Assembly: GCA_007859835.1 (NCBI GenBank)
Contig: SJPJ01000001.1
Coordinates: 6,547,632-6,611,631, forward strand
DNA from: Novipirellula herctigrandis
GTDB taxonomy: Bacteria; Planctomycetota; Planctomycetia; Pirellulales; Pirellulaceae
Direction of reading: 5' to 3'
Length of the DNA stretch: 64,000 nt
Of this stretch, positions 37,412 to 46,039 are shown in pieces. Both the position numbers and the translations under genes were made by a program. The notes under the pieces were generated by a model. The model saw nothing but the letters and a program-made list of their open reading frames with translations. It was not told the DNA's origin and searched no databases. The number at the start of each line of letters is the position of its first letter. Position 1 is the first letter of the stretch.

Positions 37412-38554
37412 CTACAGCGCATCCGCGTCCAAGACGTAATCCTCTTTTGGCACCAAGCTCGATTTTCCACGAGGTGTCATCAGGGCTTGATAGACGCGGT
37501 AGTCAATGGTTTCCGTTATAAACCTCGTGCTTCCATCGCCCATCGACATGTTGACGCCGTCGGTATGGGCTGAGGATGGGCGGGCGATATCGGCGGCATT
37601 AAGCGGTGTCATCTTGGTTGAAAGGGGTGAGCCACCGTTGATCCGATGGACTGGCGATACTGTGCCTGCACCGTTGATTTGATCGCTGTCTTCGTAGTGC
37701 CAAACCATTCCTTGGCCAAAGCGTGCTTTGCGGGGATAGCGGATTTCGGCGGCTGTTTCGTCAACCCGAAGTGCTTCCGCGTCCACAAAGCCGGCTTGTT
37801 GCCACGGCAGGGCTTGAAGGCTTTCACTGAACAATACGGTATTGCCCTGGCCGTCCTTGAAGTCCTCCATTCCAATCTGCGGACCAATGGGCATCGGGAC
37901 GCCATCGGGATCGAGGCCAGCGAATTGGTTGTTGAAAACGCCGTTGGCAATCTCCATGGAACGAGCGAAATTCACCTCAGTTGCGGTGCCATCGCTGCGG
38001 GTAAGCGTCCACGAATCGAGCCCGGATGGCGATTGATGGTGCATTCCATTGTTGGAAATGTAGCTGTTTCGTCCTACTTTCCAGTGGATATTGGAGTCCT
38101 GCGGGCATTGGAAAATAGCGAGATTGGGTGCTGCCAATTCCACGAATCCATTCTTGCTTGCGGTTTGCGATACGCCATCGAAGTAGACGATCGGGTATCG
38201 ATCTTCCGTCCAATGTTCGTACGTGGGTTGAGCATCGAGCCATGGCAGAAGGGCAACGCTTACCGTGCCGATCTTGCGGTGAGGTTGGAGGGATTTTGGT
38301 GAAGCATCCGGATTACTAGGGTCGACTGAACCTGGGAAAGTGCCAAAGTTCATCAGGTAGCCAGGGAATTGGCGGTGGGTGTTTTCGTACTGAATCGCAG
38401 CGAGCGAGAGGTTCCTTAGATTGTGTGAGCATTGTGTGCGGCGCGAAGGTCCCCGCGTATCAGAGAGCGATATCGAAAGCAACGCGAACAGAATGACCGC
38501 AATGAGGATCACGACACAAAGTTCGAGCAGTGTGAAGGCCCTACGCATTTGCAT
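37412..38554 (-). CDS. DUF1559 protein with prepilin-type N-terminus (solitary)
   Basis: MQMRRAFTLLELCVVILIAV is a type IV pseudopilin N-terminus: a hydrophobic helix with Glu at position 5 of the mature form, after a short basic leader. The cleavage residue would be Ala, not the usual Gly. The rest matches the planctomycete DUF1559 (SBP_bac_10) layout: CSHNLRNLSLAAIQYENTHR, FPGYL, a central FQCPQD segment, and DGVNMSMGDGSTRFI near the C-terminus. The start is firm: GAGGAG lies 6 nt upstream of the ATG. Such proteins are abundant in planctomycetes, and their task is unknown. Two more occur in the operon at 45 kb. Confidence 0.9.
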   Translation of the reverse strand: MQMRRAFTLLELCVVILIAVILFALLSISLSDTRGPSRRTQCSHNLRNLSLAAIQYENTHRQFPGYLMNFGTFPGSVDPSNPDASPKSLQPHRKIGTVSVALLPWLDAQPTYEHWTEDRYPIVYFDGVSQTASKNGFVELAAPNLAIFQCPQDSNIHWKVGRNSYISNNGMHHQSPSGLDSWTLTRSDGTATEVNFARSMEIANGVFNNQFAGLDPDGVPMPIGPQIGMEDFKDGQGNTVLFSESLQALPWQQAGFVDAEALRVDETAAEIRYPRKARFGQGMVWHYEDSDQINGAGTVSPVHRINGGSPLSTKMTPLNAADIARPSSAHTDGVNMSMGDGSTRFITETIDYRVYQALMTPRGKSSLVPKEDYVLDADAL

Positions 38555-38951
38555 GGATGGCTCCTCGGTAACGGAAAGTGATTCCTGGAAAGGCAGGTGC
38601 CGTCATCGTCTGCAAGTTTAACTCAAAAGCGACTTGGTTGTCGGTTTGGCGGGGGCAAATCGAGCCTTTGTCTTTTGTAATGGCTCTTTCGCGATCTTCA
38701 GAAGCGAAACCGCCAGCATGAGGAATGGGATTGCGATTGAGGGGGTATTGCGAACGAGGGTCGTCGATTCGTGATCGTCGACTCCATTTTGCTGCTTTCG
38801 CTCTCCTAATTCGATTTCACTCTCGTGATTCGGGCGAATTGCGACGAGTTTTTGTTTATGAACGTGTCGTTTGAGTACCATCGCGTCCATTTGTTTAATA
38901 TCATGGATTACCTCTCCTGAACTTCCCTTCCCCGTCGAATAGGTACATTTA
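38555..38951. other. Divergent intergenic region (397 bp)
   Basis: Lies between the DUF1559 gene (minus) and the oxidoreductase gene (plus). It contains one possible small minus-strand reading frame, described separately. No RNA gene or clear promoter was recognised. Confidence 0.4.
38618..38890 (-). CDS. Possible small protein with one hydrophobic segment
   Basis: About 90 residues if it starts at the ATG at 38890 (MDAMVLKRHVHKQ). It has a charged N-terminal part, a hydrophobic run near the middle (IAIPFLMLAVSLLKIA) and a Lys-rich tail. No family is recognised and no good ribosome-binding site is visible. It may simply be an open frame in the gap. Confidence 0.2.
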   Translation of the reverse strand: MDAMVLKRHVHKQKLVAIRPNHESEIELGERKQQNGVDDHESTTLVRNTPSIAIPFLMLAVSLLKIAKEPLQKTKARFAPAKPTTKSLLS

Positions 38952-40271
38952 ATGACCACCCGCCGTAACTTTTTGAAAACATCTGCTGCAGTAGTAGGTT
39001 CTTTCGCTTCGACTCCCTATTTCACTTCTGCTCAACGAGCTTTTGCGAACGAATCAGCAAACGATCGGCCGGTGATTGGATGCATTGGGCTTGGCGGGAT
39101 GGGCCGTGGTGACTTGGGGGGGCATCGACGGTTTGGAGATGTGGTTGCCTTGTGTGATGTCGATACGCGTCATCTTGCATCGGCAAAAAAAATTAATCAG
39201 GGCAAAGGCGACGAGTATACCGATTATCGCGAGCTGATTAGTCGCGATGATATTGATGTGATTAGCTGTGTCACGCCTGACCATTGGCATGTCAAAATCT
39301 GTATCGAAGCACTCGAAGCTGGCAAGCATGTCTTTTGCCAAAAGCCGCTGACGTTGACGCTCGAAGAAAACCAATTGATCCGAAATGCCTGTAAGAAACA
39401 CGAAAACAAGGTCTTTTTTGTTGGGACACAGCAACGCAGCGACAGTCGAAAATTCCTGCGTGCCGTCAACATGGTTCAAAAGGGGCTTTTAGGTGACATC
39501 GCGAAAATAACGGTTGGGATCGATGGCGGATCCGTTGGCGGGCCATTTAAGCCGGCGGATCCACCAGCGGAATTGGATTGGGACTTTTGGCTCGGGCAAG
39601 CTCCAAAGGTGCAATACGTTAAGTCACGTGGTCATGGCAACTTCCGATGGTGGTATGAATACTCCGGTGGCAAGTTCACTGATTGGGGCGCCCACCATAT
39701 TGACATCGCGCTATGGGCACTCGGTCGCAATGGTGATGGAACAGGGCCCGTTTCGTTCGACGGTAGCGACGCCAAGCATCCTGTTCCATTTAAAGATGGG
39801 TATCCTACGGTAGACGATTGTTACAATACGGCTCACGACTTTGCAATCACGTGTAAGTTCGACGATGGAATTGAAATGGTTGTCGATAGCCGAAGTGACA
39901 ATGGGTTGTTGTTCGAAGGAACGAAGGGACGCATCTTTGTCAATCGTCAACGAATTTCCGGCAAACCGATTGAAGAGAATTGGGACAAGGGCAAGTTTGG
40001 ACCGGACGATTTGTCGACGCTATACAAAGGCAAGCCATACGAAGGGCACAAAGACAATTTCTATCGTTGTATTCGTGAAGGTGGCTTGCCCGTTTCGGAC
40101 GTCTTCACTCATGTGCAGACAATGAACTCGTGCCACTTAGCGGCAATTGCCGCTCGTTTGGGGCGTGAAATCAAATGGGATCCCAAAGCAGAAACGATCG
40201 TTGGCGATGAGCAAGCCGCCTCGTTCTTCGCGAGAGAGCAACGCGACGGCTTTGAGATTCCGCGTGTTTGA
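38952..40271 (+). CDS. Tat-exported Gfo/Idh/MocA-family oxidoreductase
   Basis: The N-terminus MTTRRNFLKTSAAVVGSFAS is a twin-arginine signal. The NAD(P)-binding fold follows: IGCIGLGGMGRGDL, VVALCDVD and CVTPDHWHVKICIEALEAGK, with HVFCQKPLTLT carrying the Glu/Gln-Lys-Pro signature (here Gln replaces the usual Glu). KFTDWGAHHIDIALWALG is the substrate-site motif with the catalytic-type His. Exported relatives in planctomycetes and Bacteroidetes act on sugars, but the substrate is unknown. 439 residues is typical. It stands alone; the next gene lies 334 bp downstream. Confidence 0.88.
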   Translation: MTTRRNFLKTSAAVVGSFASTPYFTSAQRAFANESANDRPVIGCIGLGGMGRGDLGGHRRFGDVVALCDVDTRHLASAKKINQGKGDEYTDYRELISRDDIDVISCVTPDHWHVKICIEALEAGKHVFCQKPLTLTLEENQLIRNACKKHENKVFFVGTQQRSDSRKFLRAVNMVQKGLLGDIAKITVGIDGGSVGGPFKPADPPAELDWDFWLGQAPKVQYVKSRGHGNFRWWYEYSGGKFTDWGAHHIDIALWALGRNGDGTGPVSFDGSDAKHPVPFKDGYPTVDDCYNTAHDFAITCKFDDGIEMVVDSRSDNGLLFEGTKGRIFVNRQRISGKPIEENWDKGKFGPDDLSTLYKGKPYEGHKDNFYRCIREGGLPVSDVFTHVQTMNSCHLAAIAARLGREIKWDPKAETIVGDEQAASFFAREQRDGFEIPRV

Positions 40272-40422
40272 TCGTCGTTGCATCTTCTTGTAAAGCATCG
40301 AGTTCTTGTATTGCATTGAGATGACGCGACCGTCTCAAGGACTCCGTTCTTCCTCGGCGCCTCGCCCTTTTTGGTCGCGAGGTGCCAGGACGGCTTGGTT
40401 GACTAGATGGTCAATTGTGCCC

Positions 40423-40494
40423 AGTGCGATGATTGAGCCCGATGCGATGATTGAGCCCGATGCGATGATTGAGTTCGATGCGATGATTGAGTTC
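40423..40494. repeat. 18-bp tandem repeat, four copies
   Basis: Units GATGCGATGATTGAGCCC, GAGCCC or GAGTTC ending, four copies in a row (the first begins AGTGCG). The array has no stop codons in some frames, producing spurious open frames. Confidence 0.93.
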
Positions 40495-40545
40495 GGCATG
40501 AAGGGAAGGCTCCACTGGGCCAAGGCCAATGCTGTTGTCTGAACC

Positions 40546-40605
40546 GTTGGCATCCTCAACGCTGGCATCCTCAACGCTGGCATCCTCAACGCTGGCATCC
40601 TGGGC
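40546..40605. repeat. 15-bp tandem repeat, four copies, abutting the start codon of the first GspF-like gene
   Basis: Units GCTGGCATCCTCAAC (first copy GTTGG, last ending CTGGGC). The last base of the array touches the ATG at 40606, so the ribosome-binding region is made of repeat. Confidence 0.93.
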
Positions 40606-41730
40606 ATGGAACGCCCTTCATTTAGCCTCTGTTGCAGTATGTTCTGCCACTGCTTTGCCCTGTGGGCTGTTTTGTCTGCGTGTAGCCCTCTCCTCCTAGT
40701 TGCGTCCTCTTTTCCGTTAGCCTATCGTGAGGGGAGCTTTTGGACCTGCTGGACTCTTGTTTTTGGTTTCCTTGTGGCTAATCTTTCCGATTTGCAATTC
40801 GCGTCGTTGTTGGAAGAGATCGCTAGTGCGATGCGTGGGGGCATCCCGTTGGCCGATTCGATGCGTCGGCTCGAGAGAAACCGTCTCGGACGTGTCTCTA
40901 AAACGGCATCGATGATTGCTGGTCGTCTTGAACGAGGCGAGTCGTTTGACTCTGCGGTCCAGTCACTCGATTCTTCCTTGGCGACTCAGGTGGCGGCGTC
41001 GGTTTCGGCAAGCGAAAAGGCGAACAGTCCTGAATTGATCGAGCGTTTTGCGGCGCAACTGAAGCGTCGTTCTGAATATACGCGTTCGCTTTGGTTCGCT
41101 TGGTTTTATCCGCTGCTCCTGGTTGTTGTTGGGTACGGAGTCGCCGTCTTTTTTCTTGCGCCGGTGATTCGGGGCAACACGGTTCGAGTGAACTACAACG
41201 GGGAAATCGCTTGGGCAGATTGGGTTGTTGCGACCGCCGATTGGCTGCAGGTGAATTGGGTATGGCCGCCGATTGTGTTCGCGGTGTTGTGTTTGTTGGC
41301 ATACTTTGCACTGAGATGGCGAGACCATTTTCCGCATTCGGTTCGGATGGGACTTTTTTGTAGCTCGTTGGCCGACCAGATTTCGCATGATGTCCCCGAT
41401 GATGTGGCGATTCGCTCGGCGGCACAGTTATCAGGCGATAGCGAAATGCAATCGATTGGTAATCCATCGATGCAATCCCCGGAAATGGAGCAGATTCTGG
41501 CACAAGCGGACATTCCCGCTCAAGCGATTGGCAATGTCAACCAAAAGCAATTGACCGTATCGGTGCTTCACTATTTGGCTGCGATGTACGCCGAGCGATC
41601 ACGTCGCCACGTTTACCTTTTGTCTTGCTTGTTGCCACGAATTGCAATGGCTGTGATTGGTGGTGGTTTGGCGATCTCCTATGTTTGGTGGGTGATGGGC
41701 CCAATCTATCGTCAGGTGGCGCAATGGTAA
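40606..41730 (+). CDS. GspF/PilC-like membrane protein, first of three
   Basis: 374 residues. Two hydrophobic N-terminal stretches precede a helical cytoplasmic domain of the GspF type: LLEEIASAMRGGIPLADSMR, GRLERGESFDSAVQ, and an SASEKANSPELIERFAAQLK segment like the GE-x-sG-x-L part of GspF. A membrane pair follows (WFAWFYPLLLVVVGYGVAVF). The second GspF repeat is shortened. In type II secretion and type IV pili, GspF/PilC is the inner-membrane platform contacted by the ATPase. The start codon is uncertain because a tandem repeat fills the upstream site. Its 3' end overlaps the next gene by 7 bp. Confidence 0.7.
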   Translation: MERPSFSLCCSMFCHCFALWAVLSACSPLLLVASSFPLAYREGSFWTCWTLVFGFLVANLSDLQFASLLEEIASAMRGGIPLADSMRRLERNRLGRVSKTASMIAGRLERGESFDSAVQSLDSSLATQVAASVSASEKANSPELIERFAAQLKRRSEYTRSLWFAWFYPLLLVVVGYGVAVFFLAPVIRGNTVRVNYNGEIAWADWVVATADWLQVNWVWPPIVFAVLCLLAYFALRWRDHFPHSVRMGLFCSSLADQISHDVPDDVAIRSAAQLSGDSEMQSIGNPSMQSPEMEQILAQADIPAQAIGNVNQKQLTVSVLHYLAAMYAERSRRHVYLLSCLLPRIAMAVIGGGLAISYVWWVMGPIYRQVAQW

Positions 41731-42650
41731 CGGAACGCTCCAAGGCGAAACTCGATCCAGTGGCAAAGCGTTTGCTAGGTGCTTGTGATTCAATCGCGGG
41801 CGATTCGCCAGGTGGCGATACTGCGTGTAGCGGTTCGGTGCGCCCTGGGGAGACGCGTCCTGGGGAGACGCGTCCTGCGGAGGCGTCGGTTGACTTGCCG
41901 ACCGATTCTCAATCCGCCAATGCGATCGAGTGGCTCGAGCGACAGCACGTTCGCCGAGCGATGATTTGGCGAGCGCGATCGTGCACGATCAGCAGTTGGC
42001 TGATGGTTGCCGTCGCGGCGATCGTTGGCAGTGTCATCGGCGTGAAATTGTCGATGGATGTCTATCAGATGGCATCTGAAATGGGGTTGGACGATGTGTA
42101 CGGCCATAGCGGATGGCGGCTTTTTTGGATTCCTGGTTTGATGGTCGTTGTCTCGTTGGTGGTGGTCGTTGGCGGCATCATCGGGGCGTTTTTTGGCTTC
42201 TTTCCCGGTTACCGATCAACAAGTTCCGCGATCGATTGGTCCACTGCGACGGATGCGGTCACCCGGCTCCTTGCGGTTGGTTGTACCTATCCCGAGGCCT
42301 ACTCGACGGCGGCCAAAGTCGTCCAGAATCGCACCAGCCGTACATGGTTAACGGAAACAGCAATGCGAGTTGAGCGAGGGGAGACGGTTCGCGGTGTGTC
42401 CCCCTACTCACGCAACGATGTTGCGATGCTCGAATCGTTGATCGATCCAACGGGCGAGAATCCCACTCAGCAATGGCAATTGGCGTCAGACCATTTCTAT
42501 CGGGTTGCGAAAGGGCGTTTGACGCTTTTGACTCAGTCGATGCCGTTCCTATCGACAGTCGTGGCTGGTTTTATCATTTGGTTCGCGATTTCCAGTTCAC
42601 TTGGATGGTTTTGGGTGACGGTCACTCGTTTAATCGGAGGACTGACATGA
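41724..42650 (+). CDS. GspF-like membrane protein, second of three
   Basis: Starts at MVTERSKAKLD, 7 bp before the end of the preceding gene. A Pro/Glu-rich repeat follows (about residues 40-54). Two membrane segments (LMVAVAAIVGSVIGVKLS; LMVVVSLVVVVGGIIGAFFG) come before a GspF-type helical domain (DAVTRLLAVGCTYPEAYSTA, AMRVERGETVRG, DHFYRVAKGRLTLLTQSMPF), then a terminal membrane helix. It resembles one half of a GspF. The previous gene could supply a complementary half, so the two may form a split platform. About 308 residues. The 3' end overlaps the third by 4 bp. Confidence 0.65.
   Translation: MVTERSKAKLDPVAKRLLGACDSIAGDSPGGDTACSGSVRPGETRPGETRPAEASVDLPTDSQSANAIEWLERQHVRRAMIWRARSCTISSWLMVAVAAIVGSVIGVKLSMDVYQMASEMGLDDVYGHSGWRLFWIPGLMVVVSLVVVVGGIIGAFFGFFPGYRSTSSAIDWSTATDAVTRLLAVGCTYPEAYSTAAKVVQNRTSRTWLTETAMRVERGETVRGVSPYSRNDVAMLESLIDPTGENPTQQWQLASDHFYRVAKGRLTLLTQSMPFLSTVVAGFIIWFAISSSLGWFWVTVTRLIGGLT
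41841..41885 (+). repeat. 15-bp in-frame repeat, three units
   Basis: CGTCCTGGGGAGACG-like units encode RPGET, RPGET, RPAEA in the N-terminal linker of the second GspF-like protein. Confidence 0.9.
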
Positions 42651-43765
42651 GGAAAATCTACACAGGGATTGCCTATGCCGTTGCCGTGTTGTTGGTGCTT
42701 TTCCTTCTACCATCGCTTTTTAGTCTCATCATTGCGATTCTGTTTGCTTCGGCAATCATAGATTTTCGCTATCGTCGTCGTGGTCATTATGTTCGGATGA
42801 TGAATTCGGCGATCCGGACCGTTGCGGGCCAGGATAAAGGGTTAGAAAAAGTGGTGTCGTCCTTCGCTCGCTCGGGACCGATGCGATGGCAATGTTATGA
42901 ATACGCTCAGCGACTTCGCGCAGGTCAAGAGCCGCTGCAAGCCGCAGCGGTTTCAGGGGTGCCACTGGAATTGTCGACCGCAATCGCGCTTCGAATTCCA
43001 AGTTCAGCCGCACAACAGACGCAGGAATCCAAAACAAGTCGGCGCGATTATCGAGACGAGTTTTACAGCGCGGACACGACGACGTTTCCCCTCTACGGTC
43101 AATTCATTTATTTGGTGCTCACGGCGCTGATTACGCTGTCGGTGTTCAAGTTTATGACGGTGTTTATCACTCCAACGATCGAGAAAATGCTCGAGGAATT
43201 TGGTATGGCGACCTCCGAATATCGTTGGCTCCTATCGGGGCCGTGGATCAGTTGGGGGCTGTTGGTATTGGTTGCATTGATGCTGGTGGTGATTCCCGTC
43301 TTCAGCACTGGTCGTTTCCTTGGAATCTTTATGCCGTTGCTGCCTCGGTTTGCCGAGCGAAAGTCGGAGCGGTTGCGAGGACTTGCCGATGCGATCGAGG
43401 CAGGCTTTCCGGTCGAAAAAGTGTTTGCCATTGGCCAGTCAATTTCGACCAAGGCAAACGAGCGAGCCGAGTTTCAGCGAGCATTGATTCGAGTCGAACA
43501 AGGCGCTACGCCGGTCGCAGCGATGCAGAAATGTGGATGGATTAACGGCCAGGACGCTCAATGGCTTGCCAACGCATCGCCGCAGCGAACCGCTGAACTA
43601 TTGAGATCCATTGCGGACCAAGACAGGCGAGATGCGAGTGCGAATGCACGTTGGTTTATGGAGCTGTTTTTCCCCGCAGTGATTCTGGTGATTGGGGCAT
43701 TGGTGATGATGTATGTGACCGGTTTTTTCCTTTCGTTGACGGATTTGATTCGTGGACTTGCGTAA
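42647..43765 (+). CDS. GspF-like membrane protein, third of three (most complete)
   Basis: Starts at MRKIYTGIAYAVAVLLVLFL, overlapping the preceding gene by 4 bp (ATGA). About 372 residues with an N-terminal hydrophobic helix, a cytoplasmic helical repeat (VVSSFARSGPMRWQCYEYAQ), membrane segments near 150-170 and 205-220, a second repeat (LRGLADAIEAGFPVEKVFAI, RALIRVEQGATPVAAMQKCG) and a C-terminal membrane helix, FFPAVILVIGALVMMYVTGF, very like the end of GspF. This copy keeps both repeats, so it is the best candidate for a working platform protein. Confidence 0.72.
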   Translation: MRKIYTGIAYAVAVLLVLFLLPSLFSLIIAILFASAIIDFRYRRRGHYVRMMNSAIRTVAGQDKGLEKVVSSFARSGPMRWQCYEYAQRLRAGQEPLQAAAVSGVPLELSTAIALRIPSSAAQQTQESKTSRRDYRDEFYSADTTTFPLYGQFIYLVLTALITLSVFKFMTVFITPTIEKMLEEFGMATSEYRWLLSGPWISWGLLVLVALMLVVIPVFSTGRFLGIFMPLLPRFAERKSERLRGLADAIEAGFPVEKVFAIGQSISTKANERAEFQRALIRVEQGATPVAAMQKCGWINGQDAQWLANASPQRTAELLRSIADQDRRDASANARWFMELFFPAVILVIGALVMMYVTGFFLSLTDLIRGLA

Positions 43766-44273
43766 TACCCATCGACAAACCGGCCATCGACAAACGGGCC
43801 ATCGACAAACGGGCCATCGACAAACGGGCCATCGATATGCGGGCCGTCGATATGCGGGCCGTCGATATGCGGGCCGTCGGCAATCCGCACGACGCAAACG
43901 AGGCAGTTTGCTCGTCGAAGCTGCGATTTCAGCCGTGCTTTTAGTGACTGCAACGGTAGCCCTATTGAAGTTTGCCAAAGCCATGAAGGTACTCAACGAA
44001 CAAGCCAACGGACGTTTGGCAGTGACCCTTGCAGCACAAAATGCAATCGGGCGATTGCAGGCGTTGCCGTTTGCTTTGATCGACAGTTCGTCCGACGAGA
44101 TCTCCAAAGCGATTTCAGAAACGTGTCAATGCGATGTGGATGTCAAAACGGAACTGTTTGAATCAAACCAACGGACTGGCGTCCATTTTGTTGTCCGAGC
44201 AAAGCAATCGGATAGCGTGTCGGTCACTCTGCATGATTGGCGTTTTGAGACAACGGGAGACGATGATGAGTAG
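43752..44273 (+). CDS. Pseudopilin-like protein with repeat-expanded leader
   Basis: Starts at a GTG overlapping the end of the third GspF-like gene by 14 bp. The leader of about 50 residues is built of HRQTG and RRYAG pentads and ends RRKRG, followed by SLLVEAAISAVLLVTATVAL. That gives Gly at -1 and Glu at +5, so it fits a prepilin peptidase site with an unusually long basic leader. The mature part has a helix and a small C-terminal domain. It fits a minor pseudopilin (GspH/I-like) by position only. No upstream ATG exists. Confidence 0.75.
   Translation: MDLRNTHRQTGHRQTGHRQTGHRQTGHRYAGRRYAGRRYAGRRQSARRKRGSLLVEAAISAVLLVTATVALLKFAKAMKVLNEQANGRLAVTLAAQNAIGRLQALPFALIDSSSDEISKAISETCQCDVDVKTELFESNQRTGVHFVVRAKQSDSVSVTLHDWRFETTGDDDE
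43771..43875 (+). repeat. 15-bp tandem repeat, seven units, in a prepilin leader
   Basis: Four units of ATCGACAAACGGGCC (first with CCGG variant) then three of (A/G)TCGATATGCGGGCC. In frame, they encode the basic pentads of the prepilin leader. On the opposite strand the array is also open in several frames. Confidence 0.96.
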
Positions 44274-44730
44274 AGTGGCAAACTGCAATCGTCGCGGGAT
44301 CACGTTGATCGAAATCATGGCGACGATGTCGGTGTTGTTGACATTTGGCGTCACGGCAGCAGGCATTTTGCGTTCGGTGACCGAAATTGGACGGCAGGGG
44401 AACCAGGCGAACCAAGCACGCCGGTCGGCCGAACGATTGGCTGATCGACTACGTGCTGATGTAAGCTTGGCGGACGAAATTGATGTTGAAAGCGACGGTT
44501 TTCCACTTGAGTTGCAGAGTGACCAAATGCGTATCCGCTATGAAGTCGATGCGACGCATTCGATGCTTCGCCGCAGCGTGTTTACCGGCGGTGATTCGCC
44601 CTCGTCGGTCGATGCGTTTCTTCTTCCCAAATCGGACGCTCGCGTCGTTGAGGTCGATTCGGATCGTGTTTCGGTGCGGTTGACGGATGCGGGCGTGATC
44701 CCAGCCTGGGTAATTGAGGCGGCAAGATGA
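44266..44730 (+). CDS. Minor pseudopilin-like protein (GspJ-like)
   Basis: MSRVANCNRRGITLIEIMAT shows a classic prepilin site: RRG then ITLIE with Glu at +5, followed by the hydrophobic helix MSVLLTFGVTAAGIL. QARRSAERLADRLRADVSLA and the following strands resemble the GspJ/PilW layout. I take the ATG at 44266, with GGGAG 4-6 nt upstream; an adjacent ATG at 44263 is equally possible. About 154 residues. The start overlaps the previous gene by 8 bp. Confidence 0.78.
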   Translation: MSRVANCNRRGITLIEIMATMSVLLTFGVTAAGILRSVTEIGRQGNQANQARRSAERLADRLRADVSLADEIDVESDGFPLELQSDQMRIRYEVDATHSMLRRSVFTGGDSPSSVDAFLLPKSDARVVEVDSDRVSVRLTDAGVIPAWVIEAAR

Positions 44731-45119
44731 AACAGCGAATTCAATCTCAACCGCGATCGGGGGCAGCGTTTTTGCTGCTGGTGATTCTCGTTTTACTCGT
44801 TGTTGTGGCAGCGGTGCGAACGATGGTCAAAGCCGAAGTTTCCTCGCGCCGTGGCGGCACGGAACGACAGCGTGTGCGAATGATGATTGCCGCTATCGAT
44901 GCCGCGAAGCCGATCTTTGACGAAAACGTTGATGGTTCCGTGGTGGAACTTGAATTGCCGGTGACTCCGTCAGAGCGGATCATCGTCAACGTCAGCGACG
45001 ACAAAACAAAACGAACGGCCGTTTGGTTCCGTGGCGATAAGAAGCTCGATTTCGTCACGCTTGATTCCGAAACGCGAGCGATCCAAACCAACGAAACAAC
45101 TGAAGAGGATGAAGAATGA
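44727..45119 (+). CDS. GspK/PilX-like membrane-anchored protein
   Basis: Overlaps the previous gene by 4 bp (ATGA). MKQRIQSQPRSGAAFLLLVI has a prepilin-like leader, with RSG then AAFLLLVI, but no Glu at +5, a feature also seen in GspK tip pseudopilins. A soluble part of about 90 residues follows, ending in a Glu-rich tail. It is much shorter than true GspK (about 300 residues), so only the N-terminal type and location support this call. 130 residues. Confidence 0.55.
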   Translation: MKQRIQSQPRSGAAFLLLVILVLLVVVAAVRTMVKAEVSSRRGGTERQRVRMMIAAIDAAKPIFDENVDGSVVELELPVTPSERIIVNVSDDKTKRTAVWFRGDKKLDFVTLDSETRAIQTNETTEEDEE

Positions 45120-46039
45120 GAAAGCGAAACATCGGTTTTACGCTGGTCGAGTTGTTGGTCGTGATCGCGATTATTGGCGTGTTGGTGGGGTTGTCCCTGC
45201 CAGCGATGCAGAACTTGCGCGAGTTGTCGCGACGGAACGCATGCCAGCAGAATCTAGTCGAATTGTCACTCGGCTTGTCCGCTTATTCGCTACGACACAC
45301 GCATTACCCGATGGGTACGATTGCCGAATCGGGACCGATTCGAAATGAGGCCGCTGGCTACCATCACAACTGGATCACAGGCATCTTGCCGACGCTCGAC
45401 GCGCAAGCTGTCTATGACGCAATCGATCGTGACGTGAGTGTTTATGCACCTAGCAACGCGGATGTTCGAAGTTTGGCGATTCCGACGCTCCGATGCCCTT
45501 CGGAATCAGGGATGCGTCAAAACACGACTTGCTACGCGGGCATACACGCTTCGATCGAAACCCCTATTGATGAAACCAACGATGGAGTTTTGTTCTTGAA
45601 CATTCCGGTGCGAGACGACGACATTACGGACGGGCTTTCTTATACTGCGTTTCTCGGCGAAAAACTGTCGCGATTCGAAGAAGATTTGGGTTGGATCAGT
45701 GGTACGCGGTCGAGCCTCCGCAATATGGGGCATCGAATTAATGCTGAGCTCGTTCGCGTTCGCGGTCAGGAAAGTTTTAATCTCGAAGCGGATATCTCGT
45801 ACGTTGGTGGTTTGGCCAGTGATCATCCTGGCGGTGCTCATCTATTGATGGGTGGAGGCGATTACAAATTCATGAGCGAGTCGACCGATTTGGAAGTGCT
45901 TCGTCAAATGGGGACGCGTGCCGATGGTGAGGTACCCCTTCAATGGAAGACGATCGAGCCACCAAGCGAATCATTACCCGTAACCAAACCGGTCGAAGTG
46001 ACGAAACCAGCCGAAGCGGAAGAGGATCAAAGCGAATGA
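45116..46039 (+). CDS. DUF1559 pseudopilin-like protein (first of operon)
   Basis: [20 protein letters not shown] is the prototype prepilin signal, with Gly before FTLVE. The rest follows DUF1559: [53 protein letters not shown]. 307 residues ending in a Glu/Pro-rich tail. The ATGA overlap with the preceding gene, with GAGGATGA just upstream, fixes the start at 45116. Function unknown; DUF1559 proteins are thought to be pilin-like but have no proven role. Confidence 0.9.
   Translation: MRKRNIGFTLVELLVVIAIIGVLVGLSLPAMQNLRELSRRNACQQNLVELSLGLSAYSLRHTHYPMGTIAESGPIRNEAAGYHHNWITGILPTLDAQAVYDAIDRDVSVYAPSNADVRSLAIPTLRCPSESGMRQNTTCYAGIHASIETPIDETNDGVLFLNIPVRDDDITDGLSYTAFLGEKLSRFEEDLGWISGTRSSLRNMGHRINAELVRVRGQESFNLEADISYVGGLASDHPGGAHLLMGGGDYKFMSESTDLEVLRQMGTRADGEVPLQWKTIEPPSESLPVTKPVEVTKPAEAEEDQSE

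Larger units (their letters stand above)
40272..40605. other. Repeat-rich intergenic region (334 bp)
   Basis: Contains two different tandem arrays, 40423-40494 (18 bp) and 40546-40605 (15 bp). They lie just upstream of the GspF-like operon and should include or displace its promoter. No gene was found in it. Confidence 0.6.

Noticed and set aside
40306-40542. Open frames created by the GATGCGATGATTGAG array
   Set aside because: A stop-free repeat gives artificial frames on both strands (IEPDAM-like and MPALR-like strings).
43598-44107. Long minus-strand frames across the prepilin leader repeat
   Set aside because: Due to the 15-bp stop-free repeat; the plus-strand frame has the prepilin motif and operon overlaps.
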